A stretch of 31,032 bases of DNA from DAOVGZ01 sp964477815 (GTDB taxonomy: Bacteria; Babelota; Babeliae; Babelales; Vermiphilaceae): assembly GCA_964477815.1 (NCBI GenBank), contig CAYZEO010000008.1:1-31032 (forward strand). The letters are read 5' to 3'. Position numbers and translations under genes: made by a program. The notes under the pieces are model-generated. The model did no database searches, had not been told where the DNA came from, and saw nothing but the letters and a program-made list of their open reading frames with translations. Below are positions 9,004-16,870 of the stretch, piece after piece (the stretch's first letter is position 1; the number at the start of each line of letters is the position of its first letter).

Positions 9004-9507
9004 TTATAGGGTTTTTTCCCTCCTAAAAATCAACTGATACTGCCTGCCAAAAGGCCCTTTGATCAGGCCGATGTCGGCAAATCCACACTTTTTAAGGGCA
9101 TGGTAGCTTCTTTTATTGCTCACATCAACATGGGCCTGGAAAAAACAACGATTCGTACGCGCAAAATATTCCTGTGCTGCAAGGCGCAAAACTTCTTGAT
9201 AACGCCCACCACCCCAGAAACCTTCATTCAACCAGCTGTAAAGCTGGCTCTTTGTTTCTTGATAATCACGTATTTCTACCGCGCCGATAAGCTCATCATT
9301 TTTTGCATCAAAGACGCAGAAAAAAAACGTTTTTCCGTTCTTTTGTTTTTTCAACCTCGTTTTCAAATAATCTCGTTCTGATTCAACACAGGACACTCGC
9401 AAACATTTTCTAACTACCGGCGAAAATGCAACAATATAATCTGCGAAAAAGGCTTCTTGGAGCTCTCGCAAACAAACAAGTCTTCCCTTCAATACTCTGT
9501 TTGCCAT
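9004..9507 (-). CDS. GNAT family N-acetyltransferase, RimJ/RimL type
   Basis: A 167-residue acetyltransferase that would use acetyl-CoA to modify an amino group on a protein or small molecule. The start ATG at 9507 follows GGGGGAG. Family marks are the N-terminal GRLVCLRELQE, the middle strand ELIGAVEIRDYQE, the SWLNEGFWGGGRYQEVLRLA stretch corresponding to the acetyl-CoA loop (usually W..GYa.EA...l), and the end pattern AHVDVSNKRSYHALKKCGFA, which matches the NxxSxxvleKlGF motif. The CoA loop reads G-G-G-R-Y where G-x-G-Y/I-A is common, so it is slightly divergent. It stands alone between the exported coiled-coil gene and a repeat-filled gap. The substrate cannot be predicted; ribosomal-protein N-terminal acetylation is one option for this subgroup. 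Confidence 0.88.
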   Translation of the reverse strand: MANRVLKGRLVCLRELQEAFFADYIVAFSPVVRKCLRVSCVESERDYLKTRLKKQKNGKTFFFCVFDAKNDELIGAVEIRDYQETKSQLYSWLNEGFWGGGRYQEVLRLAAQEYFARTNRCFFQAHVDVSNKRSYHALKKCGFADIGLIKGPFGRQYQLIFRREKTL

Positions 9508-9833
9508 CCCACTCCCCCAAAATAGACAATGATTTATACACTCATCATATTATTGAGAGTAAAACTGAAAAAAAACATGAATCAATAAATTAACACAAGT
9601 TTAATATGAGGAGGCCCTAGATTCTGTATGGTTCGATACGTTTTTTGTTTTAACTCTCGTCAAAAACTTGAGTAAAAACAAAAAACACTCACCACGAACG
9701 GGAAAGAAAAATTATAGAGAAAATCCTCCCCCCGTTCGTGGTGAGTGACGCTCGATTCAGGGCGTTGTATCGAACCATACAAAACATGTAAAATCCTTTT
9801 ATAAACTTAAAAATTAAGATTCTTGTATCGAGC
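9508..9833. other. 326-base intergenic region holding a nested inverted repeat
   Basis: There is no plausible gene between the GNAT start and the heparinase stop. About half the space is the nested inverted repeat described separately at 9625-9781. The part next to the GNAT gene (9508-9620) is AT-rich and must carry its promoter, but no good match was found. The stretch at 9782-9833 shows nothing recognisable. Confidence 0.7.
9625..9781. repeat. Nested inverted repeat (REP/MITE-like element)
   Basis: The outer arms are perfect over 15 bases: TGTATGGTTCGATAC at 9625-9639 and GTATCGAACCATACA at 9767-9781. The inner arms are perfect over 17 bases: CACTCACCACGAACGGG at 9686-9702 and CCCGTTCGTGGTGAGTG at 9731-9747. 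The inner arms enclose a 28-base loop. Either strand could fold into a long interrupted hairpin. The right half recurs inside the heparinase gene. No transposase is present, so any movement would have to be driven in trans. The sequence style resembles REP/BIME elements scattered through some bacterial genomes. Confidence 0.85.
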
Positions 9834-11843
9834 TCATGTTAAATAAAAACAAATTTTTATTTTTTTGCTAAATACAAGAGGAGAAAGCGCTCGCAATCGC
9901 TTGGTCTGTTTTTTTTGACCATAATCAAAAGAACACCAGCCCTGCACAAGCTGAAAATCCAAATCGTGTGAGTCTAGATGCATAATCTTTTTGCCATTAC
10001 TGGTTAACCTCCAGATCTGACCAGTTTTTTGAACATCAATTTCTGGAGAAAGGGTAAAATTCCAGCAACCTCTACCTTCAAACTGCCCATCTCCTTCCAA
10101 ATTTTTCGCCTTCAGCCAAACATCTTCAAGAGTTATAACTGTTTCTTTTTCATCAAGTAAAATGGTACGACGCGCTTTCAGTCCAAGTTGTTCGTACAGC
10201 GAATGTTCTGCAGTTATTTTATTTTTCTCAGAACAGGTATCACTCTTTTTTTCCGGCAAACCAAGGGCAAACAAACGCTCATCAAAAAAAGTGGGCTCAA
10301 TACCATCAACATAAAATGTGTTGTGCGCAGAAACAGAACGAAAATAATTACGCCATACAGACGACGGCGTGTAAATAAAGCTACCTGGATCAACAAATAC
10401 CGAAACTCCATCAACTGCAAGAGTAATACTCAAAGCATCATTGTGAAAATGGCCCGAGGGTTGCCGCCTGTTGTAAGCATGATGCCGTATCGTGATATGC
10501 CACTTTTTTGTTTTAATAATCGACAATCCAAACTCGGGAAACTGTTTTTGTTTTTCATCAGTTTTCTTTTTGAAAAAGTTAGTTTCAAAAAAATCGCCGG
10601 TCATTTCCATTTCCCGTTCGTGGTGAGTGCCTGGCAAGCCATCGGCGAAGGCAGGTGTATCGGACCATTCAAAGTCTGTGATAGACGAGATTCCTGTGTA
10701 TAAAATTCTGCCCGAATCATTGTCCCCCACAGTAACCATCGGTCCACCATGCGGCGTACACCAATCAATAAATTCAAACATTTTCTGCATTTTTTTTTCA
10801 AACGTTTCTGACAAAATAAAATTGTTTTTTTTGCACAGCTGTAAAAACAAATAAAACAGTTCTGTCACCAGACAATGGTACGACGTTGAACCTTCGTAAT
10901 CAGTTCCTTCATCAAAAATCTGCTTATCAAATTCACTCAAAATTTCTTGATAACACCACTCGTTTTTTTGATCAACCCCTGACAAGTCTCGGAAAAAAAA
11001 ACTGAGAAAAAAATAGCCAACAAGGTCAGAAAGATAATGATTCGATGTCAACGAATCGTACACTTCCCAATTATTTTCCAAATAAAAAAAATGATCGTAC
11101 AACGAACAAACAAATCTCTCCCAAAATGACTTTGAAATAGCAGCCGAGTCTTTAAAATAGTAAAATGCGCAAATCCAATTGATCGCACGAATTGCTACTT
11201 CCATAGGACAACACCAATTGACTCCCAGCATAAAAGGATTTTTTTTTATCCAATCATCTGTTTGCGCAACAAATGCTTCAACATATTTTTTTTGACCTGA
11301 CTGAAAAAAAACTTGTCCCAAAACCGGAAAATGATAGCAACGTGAAAGCTCCCACGGAACTTTAATATCTTTTTTCAATTGATCTGACTGGCCAGATTGA
11401 ATTGTTATATCTTGATAAAAAGAATGGGAGTCAAAAAAACAATCCGCTTTTTGATCTTGCCTATGCAACCGGAAATCTTTGTGCCACTGAATATCAAAAA
11501 AACGGACGGGGCCAGAACCCAAAAGATCAAAAACATTATTGGCAAAACAATCTGCTTTTTCTTGCAAACCTTTTAGGTGACCGAGAGGTTGCACAATCTC
11601 GTCGGGAAAAAAAATTTCGATATTATGCTTTAATTTTTCAAAAAAATGGGGGAACTGATCGTCGGTTCTGTGTTTGTCCGCAATCTGTTTCCACACATGA
11701 TTCGCACTCTTTTTTTCCGCTTTATATTTCCAGTATGTGTAAAATCTTTTTTTATGCACTCTATTTTTTATGACGGAAAAACTTGCACGCGGCCCGAGTT
11801 CAACCACCCTTTTGGCGTAGTGAAATAGTTTTTTTAGTTGCAC
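9834..11843 (-). CDS. Heparinase II/III family polysaccharide lyase-like protein
   Basis: A 669-residue protein, with an all-alpha toroid at about 50-380 and a C-terminal beta-sandwich at about 430-660. The start is a GTG at 11843, with GAGAGT just upstream. Family marks are N268-H269 (SNHYLSDLVG), DEGTDYEGSTSYH (Y322-H323), PHGGPMVTVGDNDSGR, and SGHFHNDALSI in the sandwich. These resemble the Asn/His/Tyr/His catalytic set of alginate and heparin-type lyases. Such enzymes cut uronic-acid polysaccharides by beta-elimination. I see no signal peptide, so the protein may be cytoplasmic, as in exopolysaccharide loci, yet no glycosyltransferase gene is nearby. The linker at about 392-411 is encoded by a copy of the local repeat family (see 10613-10670). 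The substrate is not predictable. Confidence 0.88.
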   Translation of the reverse strand: MQLKKLFHYAKRVVELGPRASFSVIKNRVHKKRFYTYWKYKAEKKSANHVWKQIADKHRTDDQFPHFFEKLKHNIEIFFPDEIVQPLGHLKGLQEKADCFANNVFDLLGSGPVRFFDIQWHKDFRLHRQDQKADCFFDSHSFYQDITIQSGQSDQLKKDIKVPWELSRCYHFPVLGQVFFQSGQKKYVEAFVAQTDDWIKKNPFMLGVNWCCPMEVAIRAINWICAFYYFKDSAAISKSFWERFVCSLYDHFFYLENNWEVYDSLTSNHYLSDLVGYFFLSFFFRDLSGVDQKNEWCYQEILSEFDKQIFDEGTDYEGSTSYHCLVTELFYLFLQLCKKNNFILSETFEKKMQKMFEFIDWCTPHGGPMVTVGDNDSGRILYTGISSITDFEWSDTPAFADGLPGTHHEREMEMTGDFFETNFFKKKTDEKQKQFPEFGLSIIKTKKWHITIRHHAYNRRQPSGHFHNDALSITLAVDGVSVFVDPGSFIYTPSSVWRNYFRSVSAHNTFYVDGIEPTFFDERLFALGLPEKKSDTCSEKNKITAEHSLYEQLGLKARRTILLDEKETVITLEDVWLKAKNLEGDGQFEGRGCWNFTLSPEIDVQKTGQIWRLTSNGKKIMHLDSHDLDFQLVQGWCSFDYGQKKQTKRLRALSPLVFSKKIKICFYLT
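10613..10670. repeat. Copy of the REP-like repeat embedded in frame in the heparinase gene
   Basis: CCCGTTCGTGGTGAGTG at 10613-10629 matches the inner right arm at 9731-9747 in all 17 bases. GTATCGGACCATTCA at 10657-10671 matches the outer right arm at 9767-9781 in 13 of 15 bases. The bases between differ in sequence and length. On the coding (minus) strand the segment is read through as SDTPAFADGLPGTHHEREM, without a stop or frameshift, in the linker between the GDNDSGR motif and the beta-sandwich. Confidence 0.8.
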
Positions 11844-11854
11844 CCACTACTCTC

Positions 11855-11899
11855 TTTCGATACGCCTATTAACTACCCTTCGATAAGCTCAGGACAGGC
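11855..11899. repeat. REP-like repeat fragment between metG and heparinase gene
   Basis: TTTCGATACGCC at 11855-11866 is followed by CCCTTCGATAAGCTCAGGAC at 11877-11896 and CAGGC to about 11899. The second part has the style of the widespread TTCGA...AAGCTCAGGAC repeat seen in many bacterial genomes, and shares the TATCGAA/TTCGATA core with the elements at 9625-9781. It fills most of the 65-base gap between the heparinase start and the metG stop. Confidence 0.55.
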
Positions 11900-11908
11900 T
11901 TTTTTTTG

Positions 11909-13861
11909 TTACCGCAACCGTGTTCCATTCGGCACAGGAGCAGTCACTGTCACACGCTGCAAGTTGCCTTGCTCATCCTCAACAACAAGCATCATCCCCT
12001 GAGATTCTGTGCCCATCATTTTGCGCGGCTTTAAGTTCAGAACAAAAACACCCTGCTTGCCAACCAAATCTTCTGGCTTGAAAAACTTTTTAACGCCCGC
12101 AAGAATCTGTCGCACTCCAAATTGACCACAGTCGACTTGTATTTTGAGCAACTTTTCTGAGCCTTCCATCTTTATAACTTCCTGGATGGTACCAACAGCA
12201 AGAGCAACTTTTGCAAAATCTTCAATTCCAATAAATTCATCTTTCTTTTCTTTTTCTTGCTTTGGCTCAACCTTTTTTTGCTCTTGATCTGCTTCTTTTT
12301 TTTGCTCTACTTTTTCAAAAAGATTGTCCACTTTCTTCAACATAAAATTTTGACTCCAGTCATTCAGCTCACTTAATGTATTTTTTTTCTTCTGCAAGGA
12401 GATCCCTAAACTTTCAAACAGCTGTTCCATTTTATTTGGCATCACGGGCCACAAAAGTGTTCCAACTGCACGCAAACTATGCGCGGTAGCGCTTAACACC
12501 TGCACAAACAGTTCCTTGTCCTGCTTGGCTAGTTTCCAGGGCTCTTGAGAATGAAAGAAAGCATTAACTTGGTTGATATATTTCCACAAACCGGCAAGCG
12601 CAACATGGAAAGCGTAGTGCCCCATCTGTTTTTGAAATTCAATGATGGTTGCCCTGCATTCATTTTGCAATTTCTGCGCAGCATCAAACCATTTTTTGGG
12701 AGCAGGCAATTCACGTGCATCATATTTGTACGCAAGAGTCACCATTCTGTTGAGCAGATTGCCAAGATCATTTGCTAAATCTGAGTTAATTCGCTGCTCG
12801 AGGTCTTTCAAACTAAAATCTCCATCTTGATTAACTGCAAGTTGACGTAAAAGATGGTATCGAACTGGATCAGCACCGTACGTTTCTTGCAAAAAAAGCG
12901 GATCGACAACATTGCCAAGTGATTTTGACATTTTTTTCTTATCAACCGTTATCCAACCATGCACAAGAAGTTTTTTTGGCAATGCTAGGCCTGAAGCCAT
13001 CAAAAACGCCGGCCAATACACTGCATGAAAGCGCAAAATATCTTTACCAATAATGTGCAAATCTGCCGGCCACCAAAAATTAAATTCTTCTTTTTTATCA
13101 GGCTGCCCATACCCGATGGCTGTGATATAGTTGTTCAGCGCATCCGCCCAGACATACGCTACATGTTTTTCGTCACCTGGAAACGGAATCCCCCAAGAAA
13201 CTGTTGTGCGGGAAATACTCAAATCTTTGAGGCCAGATTTTACAAAGTTAATAACCTCATTTGCTCGCTCTTTTGGAACAATGAAATCTGGATTGTTTTT
13301 ATAAAATTCCAGAAGTTTATCTTGGTACTTGGAAAGTTTAAAAAAGTAGCACTCTTCAGAAACCCATACTGTTTCTCGACCGCACTGTGGACAAGCTGGC
13401 CCTTTTCCATCTTTTACTTTTTCTTCAACCTCCTTCTCCATAATAAAAGCTTCGTCTGGAGTGCAATACCACCCTTCATATGAAGCTTTATAAATATCCC
13501 CTTTTTTTTGCAGCATTTTTATCCAGCTTTGCACCAAATTTACATGTGTTTGATCTGTTGTTCGAATAAAATGGTTGTAACCGATTTCGTATGCTTTCCA
13601 AGCATTTTTATATGCATCAATAAAACCGTCGACAAATGTTTTTGGGTCTTTGCCCTCCGCTTGAGCTGCAAGCGCAATTTTCTGACCGTGCTCATCGGTT
13701 CCTGTGAGAAAAAATGTTTTTTTTCCAAGTATTTTATTCCAACGATTCACAACATCTGCCATTACAGTTGAGTATAGGGTGCCAAGATGTGGAGCTGCCG
13801 TTACGTAATAAATGGGTGTTGTTACATAAAATTTATTTTTTGAATCTGCCATGAAACTCAT
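11909..13861 (-). CDS. metG: Methionyl-tRNA synthetase with C-terminal tRNA-binding domain
   Basis: It charges tRNA-Met in the cytoplasm. From the ATG at 13861 the HIGH motif is HLGT at 25-28, in YYVTAAPHLGT, and the KMSKS loop is at 310-314. An in-frame ATG at 13852 is an equal candidate start; neither has a clear ribosome site. The zinc knuckle region reads WYCTPDEAF...CPQCGRETVW. The usual second Cys is Asp, leaving three Cys. The anticodon-binding helical domain follows, then a Lys/Glu-rich linker (about 510-545), then an EMAPII-like tRNA-binding OB fold (AVGTIQEVIKMEGSEKLLKI) that normally mediates dimerisation. At 650 residues it is full-length bacterial MetRS. An unusual palindrome lies in its leader (13885-13919). 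Confidence 0.97.
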   Translation of the reverse strand: MSFMADSKNKFYVTTPIYYVTAAPHLGTLYSTVMADVVNRWNKILGKKTFFLTGTDEHGQKIALAAQAEGKDPKTFVDGFIDAYKNAWKAYEIGYNHFIRTTDQTHVNLVQSWIKMLQKKGDIYKASYEGWYCTPDEAFIMEKEVEEKVKDGKGPACPQCGRETVWVSEECYFFKLSKYQDKLLEFYKNNPDFIVPKERANEVINFVKSGLKDLSISRTTVSWGIPFPGDEKHVAYVWADALNNYITAIGYGQPDKKEEFNFWWPADLHIIGKDILRFHAVYWPAFLMASGLALPKKLLVHGWITVDKKKMSKSLGNVVDPLFLQETYGADPVRYHLLRQLAVNQDGDFSLKDLEQRINSDLANDLGNLLNRMVTLAYKYDARELPAPKKWFDAAQKLQNECRATIIEFQKQMGHYAFHVALAGLWKYINQVNAFFHSQEPWKLAKQDKELFVQVLSATAHSLRAVGTLLWPVMPNKMEQLFESLGISLQKKKNTLSELNDWSQNFMLKKVDNLFEKVEQKKEADQEQKKVEPKQEKEKKDEFIGIEDFAKVALAVGTIQEVIKMEGSEKLLKIQVDCGQFGVRQILAGVKKFFKPEDLVGKQGVFVLNLKPRKMMGTESQGMMLVVEDEQGNLQRVTVTAPVPNGTRLR

Positions 13862-13884
13862 CTTTATATTTATAAAAAAAAGAG

Positions 13885-13919
13885 ATTTATATGTTTTATT
13901 GATAATAAAACATATAAAT
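13885..13919. promoter_or_regulatory. Perfect 16-bp AT palindrome in the metG leader
   Basis: ATTTATATGTTTTATT (13885-13900) and AATAAAACATATAAAT (13904-13919) are exact reverse complements around a 3-base loop. Read toward metG (minus strand), the hairpin is followed by CTC and then eight T residues, ending some 10 bases before the metG start. It could be a back-up terminator for the surface cluster upstream, an attenuator, or a protein-binding operator. A possible promoter, TTGTAC with TATTAT 18 bases on, would overlap it. Confidence 0.6.
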
Positions 13920-13929
13920 TGTTTTGTAC

Positions 13930-13955
13930 AAAAAACCCCCGCCAGTAGGCGGGGG
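13930..13955 (-). terminator. Rho-independent terminator of the surface-protein cluster
   Basis: The stem CCCCCGCC (13936-13943) pairs with GGCGGGGG (13948-13955) around a 4-base loop. In the minus direction the stem is followed by six T residues. It lies 22 bases after the stop codon of the gene at 13978-14910 and is in the correct orientation to end its transcript. Confidence 0.92.
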
Positions 13956-13977
13956 CCCCTCTGTTCAAATGTAGGTA

Positions 13978-14910
13978 CTATTTAACCTTGTCGTAAATAG
14001 CCTTCAACCACTGAATAACTGTAAATGTATCGGTATCATTTACAGAAAGAACAGCTGCTGGTGTAACACTCGGATCAAGCGTGTCAGCTTTCAAACCAAT
14101 AACATCGCAACAACCATTGTCACTCATCGCCTCAAGAACTGTCCAAGTCTCACGGAAGTCTCCTGACAGATTTTCACAACATGTCTCTAAATCTGCTGAT
14201 AGTTGATCTATTTTGCTGTCAATTACCAAGACTTCGTCGTTCATTGAAAATACTTTGTTGTCAATTCTTTCAAGAACTGTCCAAGTCTCACGGAAGTCTC
14301 CTGACAGATTTTCACAACATGTCTCTAAATCTGCTGATAGTTGATCTATTTTGCTGTCAATTACCAAGACTTCGTCGTTCATTGAAAATACTTTGTTGTC
14401 AATTCTTTCAAGAACTGTCCAAGTCTCACGGAAGTCTCCTGACAGATTTTCGCAACATTCATCAAGCCTGCTACCGACCCCATCGCAACACTCTATGATG
14501 ATATCAAGATCCTCTTCTATTTGGTCAAGATCACTTTGAACTTCCTCACAACAACTATTATTATTCAGCATAAGCGTTCGCAAATAACAAATGCATTCAC
14601 GGATCGCATCCAGATCGGGACATGATGCACAGGATACACAACCATCTCCACAAGGAGATGTCGAACCATCACGAGGGGCGCGAATGGTCATTTCAGAAGT
14701 AATCTGCCGATCTTCAATATCTCGTACTGCCCTTGAGCGTTTTGGTACTTTTATGTCTTCTTTTTTCCAAAACGACAACTCAATGTTATCTTTTTTGATA
14801 AACCTTGGAGATATAACGCTTACCCATCCGAGATTGAGGCCGAAAAATATGGCAAACGCCAGAGTTTTACCAATCTTTCTTTTTGAACCTCGGTGGAAAA
14901 ATTTTTTCAT
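13978..14910 (-). CDS. Exported Cys-pair repeat protein, function unknown
   Basis: A 310-residue protein starting at ATG 14910, with a purine-rich AAAGGA site upstream. An N-terminal basic and hydrophobic stretch (KIGKTLAFAIFFGLNLGWVS) looks like a signal sequence. The body is helical with regularly spaced Cys-Cys pairs (CCEEVQSDLDQIEED, CCDGVGSRLDECCENL, then CCENLSGDFRETWTVL three times, CCDVIGLKAD) and one Cys cluster (CGDGCVSCASC). Its core is a perfect tandem duplication of 46 residues. The heptad-like repeats suggest a coiled coil cross-linked by disulphides outside the cytoplasm. It is the last of three surface-protein genes and ends at a strong terminator. I recognise no family. A stalk or spacer role on the surface is a guess. 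Confidence 0.75.
   Translation of the reverse strand: MKKFFHRGSKRKIGKTLAFAIFFGLNLGWVSVISPRFIKKDNIELSFWKKEDIKVPKRSRAVRDIEDRQITSEMTIRAPRDGSTSPCGDGCVSCASCPDLDAIRECICYLRTLMLNNNSCCEEVQSDLDQIEEDLDIIIECCDGVGSRLDECCENLSGDFRETWTVLERIDNKVFSMNDEVLVIDSKIDQLSADLETCCENLSGDFRETWTVLERIDNKVFSMNDEVLVIDSKIDQLSADLETCCENLSGDFRETWTVLEAMSDNGCCDVIGLKADTLDPSVTPAAVLSVNDTDTFTVIQWLKAIYDKVK
14133..14458. repeat. Perfect 138-bp tandem duplication plus partial third copy
   Basis: The units at 14133-14270 and 14271-14408 are identical by eye over all 138 bases (46 codons). A third, partial unit starts at 14409 and matches for 43 bases, with a near-match to about 14458. The unit length keeps the frame. Identity at silent positions points to recent duplication or gene conversion. 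Confidence 0.95.
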
Positions 14911-14964
14911 ACTCTGCTTTCCTTTCTCAATTTTTTAAAAAGCCAACGGCAACGCTTATTTACA

Positions 14965-16851
14965 CTACCAAAAAATACCAAACCCTAGGTGAGCTTCTGT
15001 TTCCTTCATAATATTTTTACCCGCAACAACGTACGAAGCTCCTGCGAACAGCTCGCAATATCTCCAACGATGGAAAAATTCACCGCGCAGTTTGTGCGAA
15101 ATTCTTCTTGTATCTTTTGCCAAAACAGAAGGATCTAGTTCTTTTAATTCAGTATTCAAAACTGACCCATCAAGTCCACAGACACCTTTAATTTCAAGCT
15201 CAGCTAGCGTCAGGCCATCGAGACTTCCACCTGCTCCACCGCAGCCGCCGCAGAACTGAATTTTGTCACAACGTTTCAGATACGCTTCGTACCCTAGACT
15301 AAACCCGAGATTTTGGTTTTCTGGATGGAAGAACGTCGCATCAACATGGGCTGTGAAATAACCCCATTTCACGCTCGCTTGAATTTTTGGACCAATATTT
15401 TTGACCGTTGCCCCTTTAAATGCTGCAGCTCTCCACTCAGTGGCTTCAAACACATGGTTGTAGGCAACATCACCGTGAAGCGCAAACCATTTGCTTGGCA
15501 TCCAACCAGCTTGCAACGCAGCTTTAAATTCAAAGTGACCGTTGTTGCCAGTAGGTTGTGCAAGCAACAAACCTGGGTCGCAGATTTTTTTACCTGTTGG
15601 GAACACAACACCGGCGATCAGTTTTGCCCAACAATCTTCAGTGACATCGTAGCCAAGATAAAGATCAAAATCCAAGTCACCCACGCCAACATTTTTCTCA
15701 GTTTGGCAGAAATGAATACCTTGATTAAAGAAGTACTGCTCAACCATCATGACACCATTGTCAAAGAGATCGCTGATTGCCTCGTCGACAGCATTCATAA
15801 TGATGACAGCTTCTGTTTCAAATTTTAAATTCGTAAAATCAATAGCGGTGTCTGAAATGTAAACAGGTACCAGATAAAGTTTACTTTGAGCAACGGCATC
15901 AGTACCCAAGTTAGTATAATTTATAATAGAAGAAAAAGCGCCTCTTTGATCTGAATCCACACCATCAACTATTATCCCATCAACAAAAACACGATGATCC
16001 AGCAATAAATTGCCAACAGCATTTGGAATAGTTGCAGTACCCTTTGTTGGTGTTGCAAAAGGCTGGGTTGGACAATTGGGTGTAGTATCGTAAAGAACCG
16101 CCATCGGCATCTGTGCACCTTCTGTCGCAATATTTGCAACCTCAATTCCAGCAACTCGCAAACTTCCTACGTCAGCACCTTTACCATACTCAACCATTGG
16201 CCGGCCATTAGCTACACAAAGACTAGTTAGAAAATCTAGTCTATAGGCAGGAACACTAGCATCAACTTCATTACCCTCTGCTCCTTGAGCATCGGATCTT
16301 TCAAAAGTTTCACTCTTTCTGCAAACAACTCCATCAAGCGCTTCATTCATGGCATCTTGATCTGTCATGGTTGCACTGCATACGTTGCGCTCGAGCTCAA
16401 TAACTTTGAACGGCACACTTGCCCGCATACCGTAGCGCCAGTTGCTCTCTTCGCATCTGTATTCAGCCTCAATGCCGAAGTTGACACCTTTTTCGCAATA
16501 CTTAAACCTTGGTTTGAGCGTAATATATTTTAAATAAGCAGGCGCTCCTGCAATGCTGAGTGCACCACCTGCAAAAACTTCTTCCCCTTTAAAATCTGAT
16601 TTTCCAAAAAACAGTTGCGACAGCGGCACGGTCTCTCTGCCATGGCAAACATCATAACCTTTGTCCGCAGAACGAATATAACCACCACTAAAAAAATTGA
16701 GACTACACAAGCCATCATCAACAGGTTTTAATGGATAGTGGTAAGGGAATCGTGCAAGAGGGGTACGCAACTCACCAGTTGTGGCAAGCATTTGCCCGCA
16801 GCAGCCAGCAACAGTTGCTAAAACTACTGCCTTTACAATAATTTTTCTCAT
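14965..16851 (-). CDS. Outer-membrane beta-barrel protein, family not recognised
   Basis: A 628-residue protein. I chose the ATG at 16851 because AGGAGAG lies just upstream and it opens a clean signal peptide (MRKIIVKAVVLATVAGCCGQ, cleavage near MLA). The frame extends to a GTG at 16881 without a ribosome site. The C-terminal part alternates aromatic and polar strands (FALHGDVAYNHVFEATEWRA, ASVKWGYFTAHVDATFF, LRGEFFHRWRYCELFAGASY) and ends HLGFGIFW. A terminal aromatic is the usual outer-membrane insertion signal. The N-terminal half has several Cys and segments of unclear fold. Near the end, CGGCGGAGGSLDGLTLAELE may be a long loop. It lies between the giant exported protein and the Cys-pair protein, probably on one transcript with at least the latter. 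A porin or surface adhesin role is possible. Confidence 0.8.
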   Translation of the reverse strand: MRKIIVKAVVLATVAGCCGQMLATTGELRTPLARFPYHYPLKPVDDGLCSLNFFSGGYIRSADKGYDVCHGRETVPLSQLFFGKSDFKGEEVFAGGALSIAGAPAYLKYITLKPRFKYCEKGVNFGIEAEYRCEESNWRYGMRASVPFKVIELERNVCSATMTDQDAMNEALDGVVCRKSETFERSDAQGAEGNEVDASVPAYRLDFLTSLCVANGRPMVEYGKGADVGSLRVAGIEVANIATEGAQMPMAVLYDTTPNCPTQPFATPTKGTATIPNAVGNLLLDHRVFVDGIIVDGVDSDQRGAFSSIINYTNLGTDAVAQSKLYLVPVYISDTAIDFTNLKFETEAVIIMNAVDEAISDLFDNGVMMVEQYFFNQGIHFCQTEKNVGVGDLDFDLYLGYDVTEDCWAKLIAGVVFPTGKKICDPGLLLAQPTGNNGHFEFKAALQAGWMPSKWFALHGDVAYNHVFEATEWRAAAFKGATVKNIGPKIQASVKWGYFTAHVDATFFHPENQNLGFSLGYEAYLKRCDKIQFCGGCGGAGGSLDGLTLAELEIKGVCGLDGSVLNTELKELDPSVLAKDTRRISHKLRGEFFHRWRYCELFAGASYVVAGKNIMKETEAHLGFGIFW

Positions 16852-16870
16852 CGCTCTCCTTTGTTTTTTC

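Noticed and set aside
14181..14498. Plus-strand frame with a repeated peptide opposite the Cys-pair protein gene
   Set aside because: It is the antisense shadow of the tandem duplication; the repeat makes any frame look periodic.
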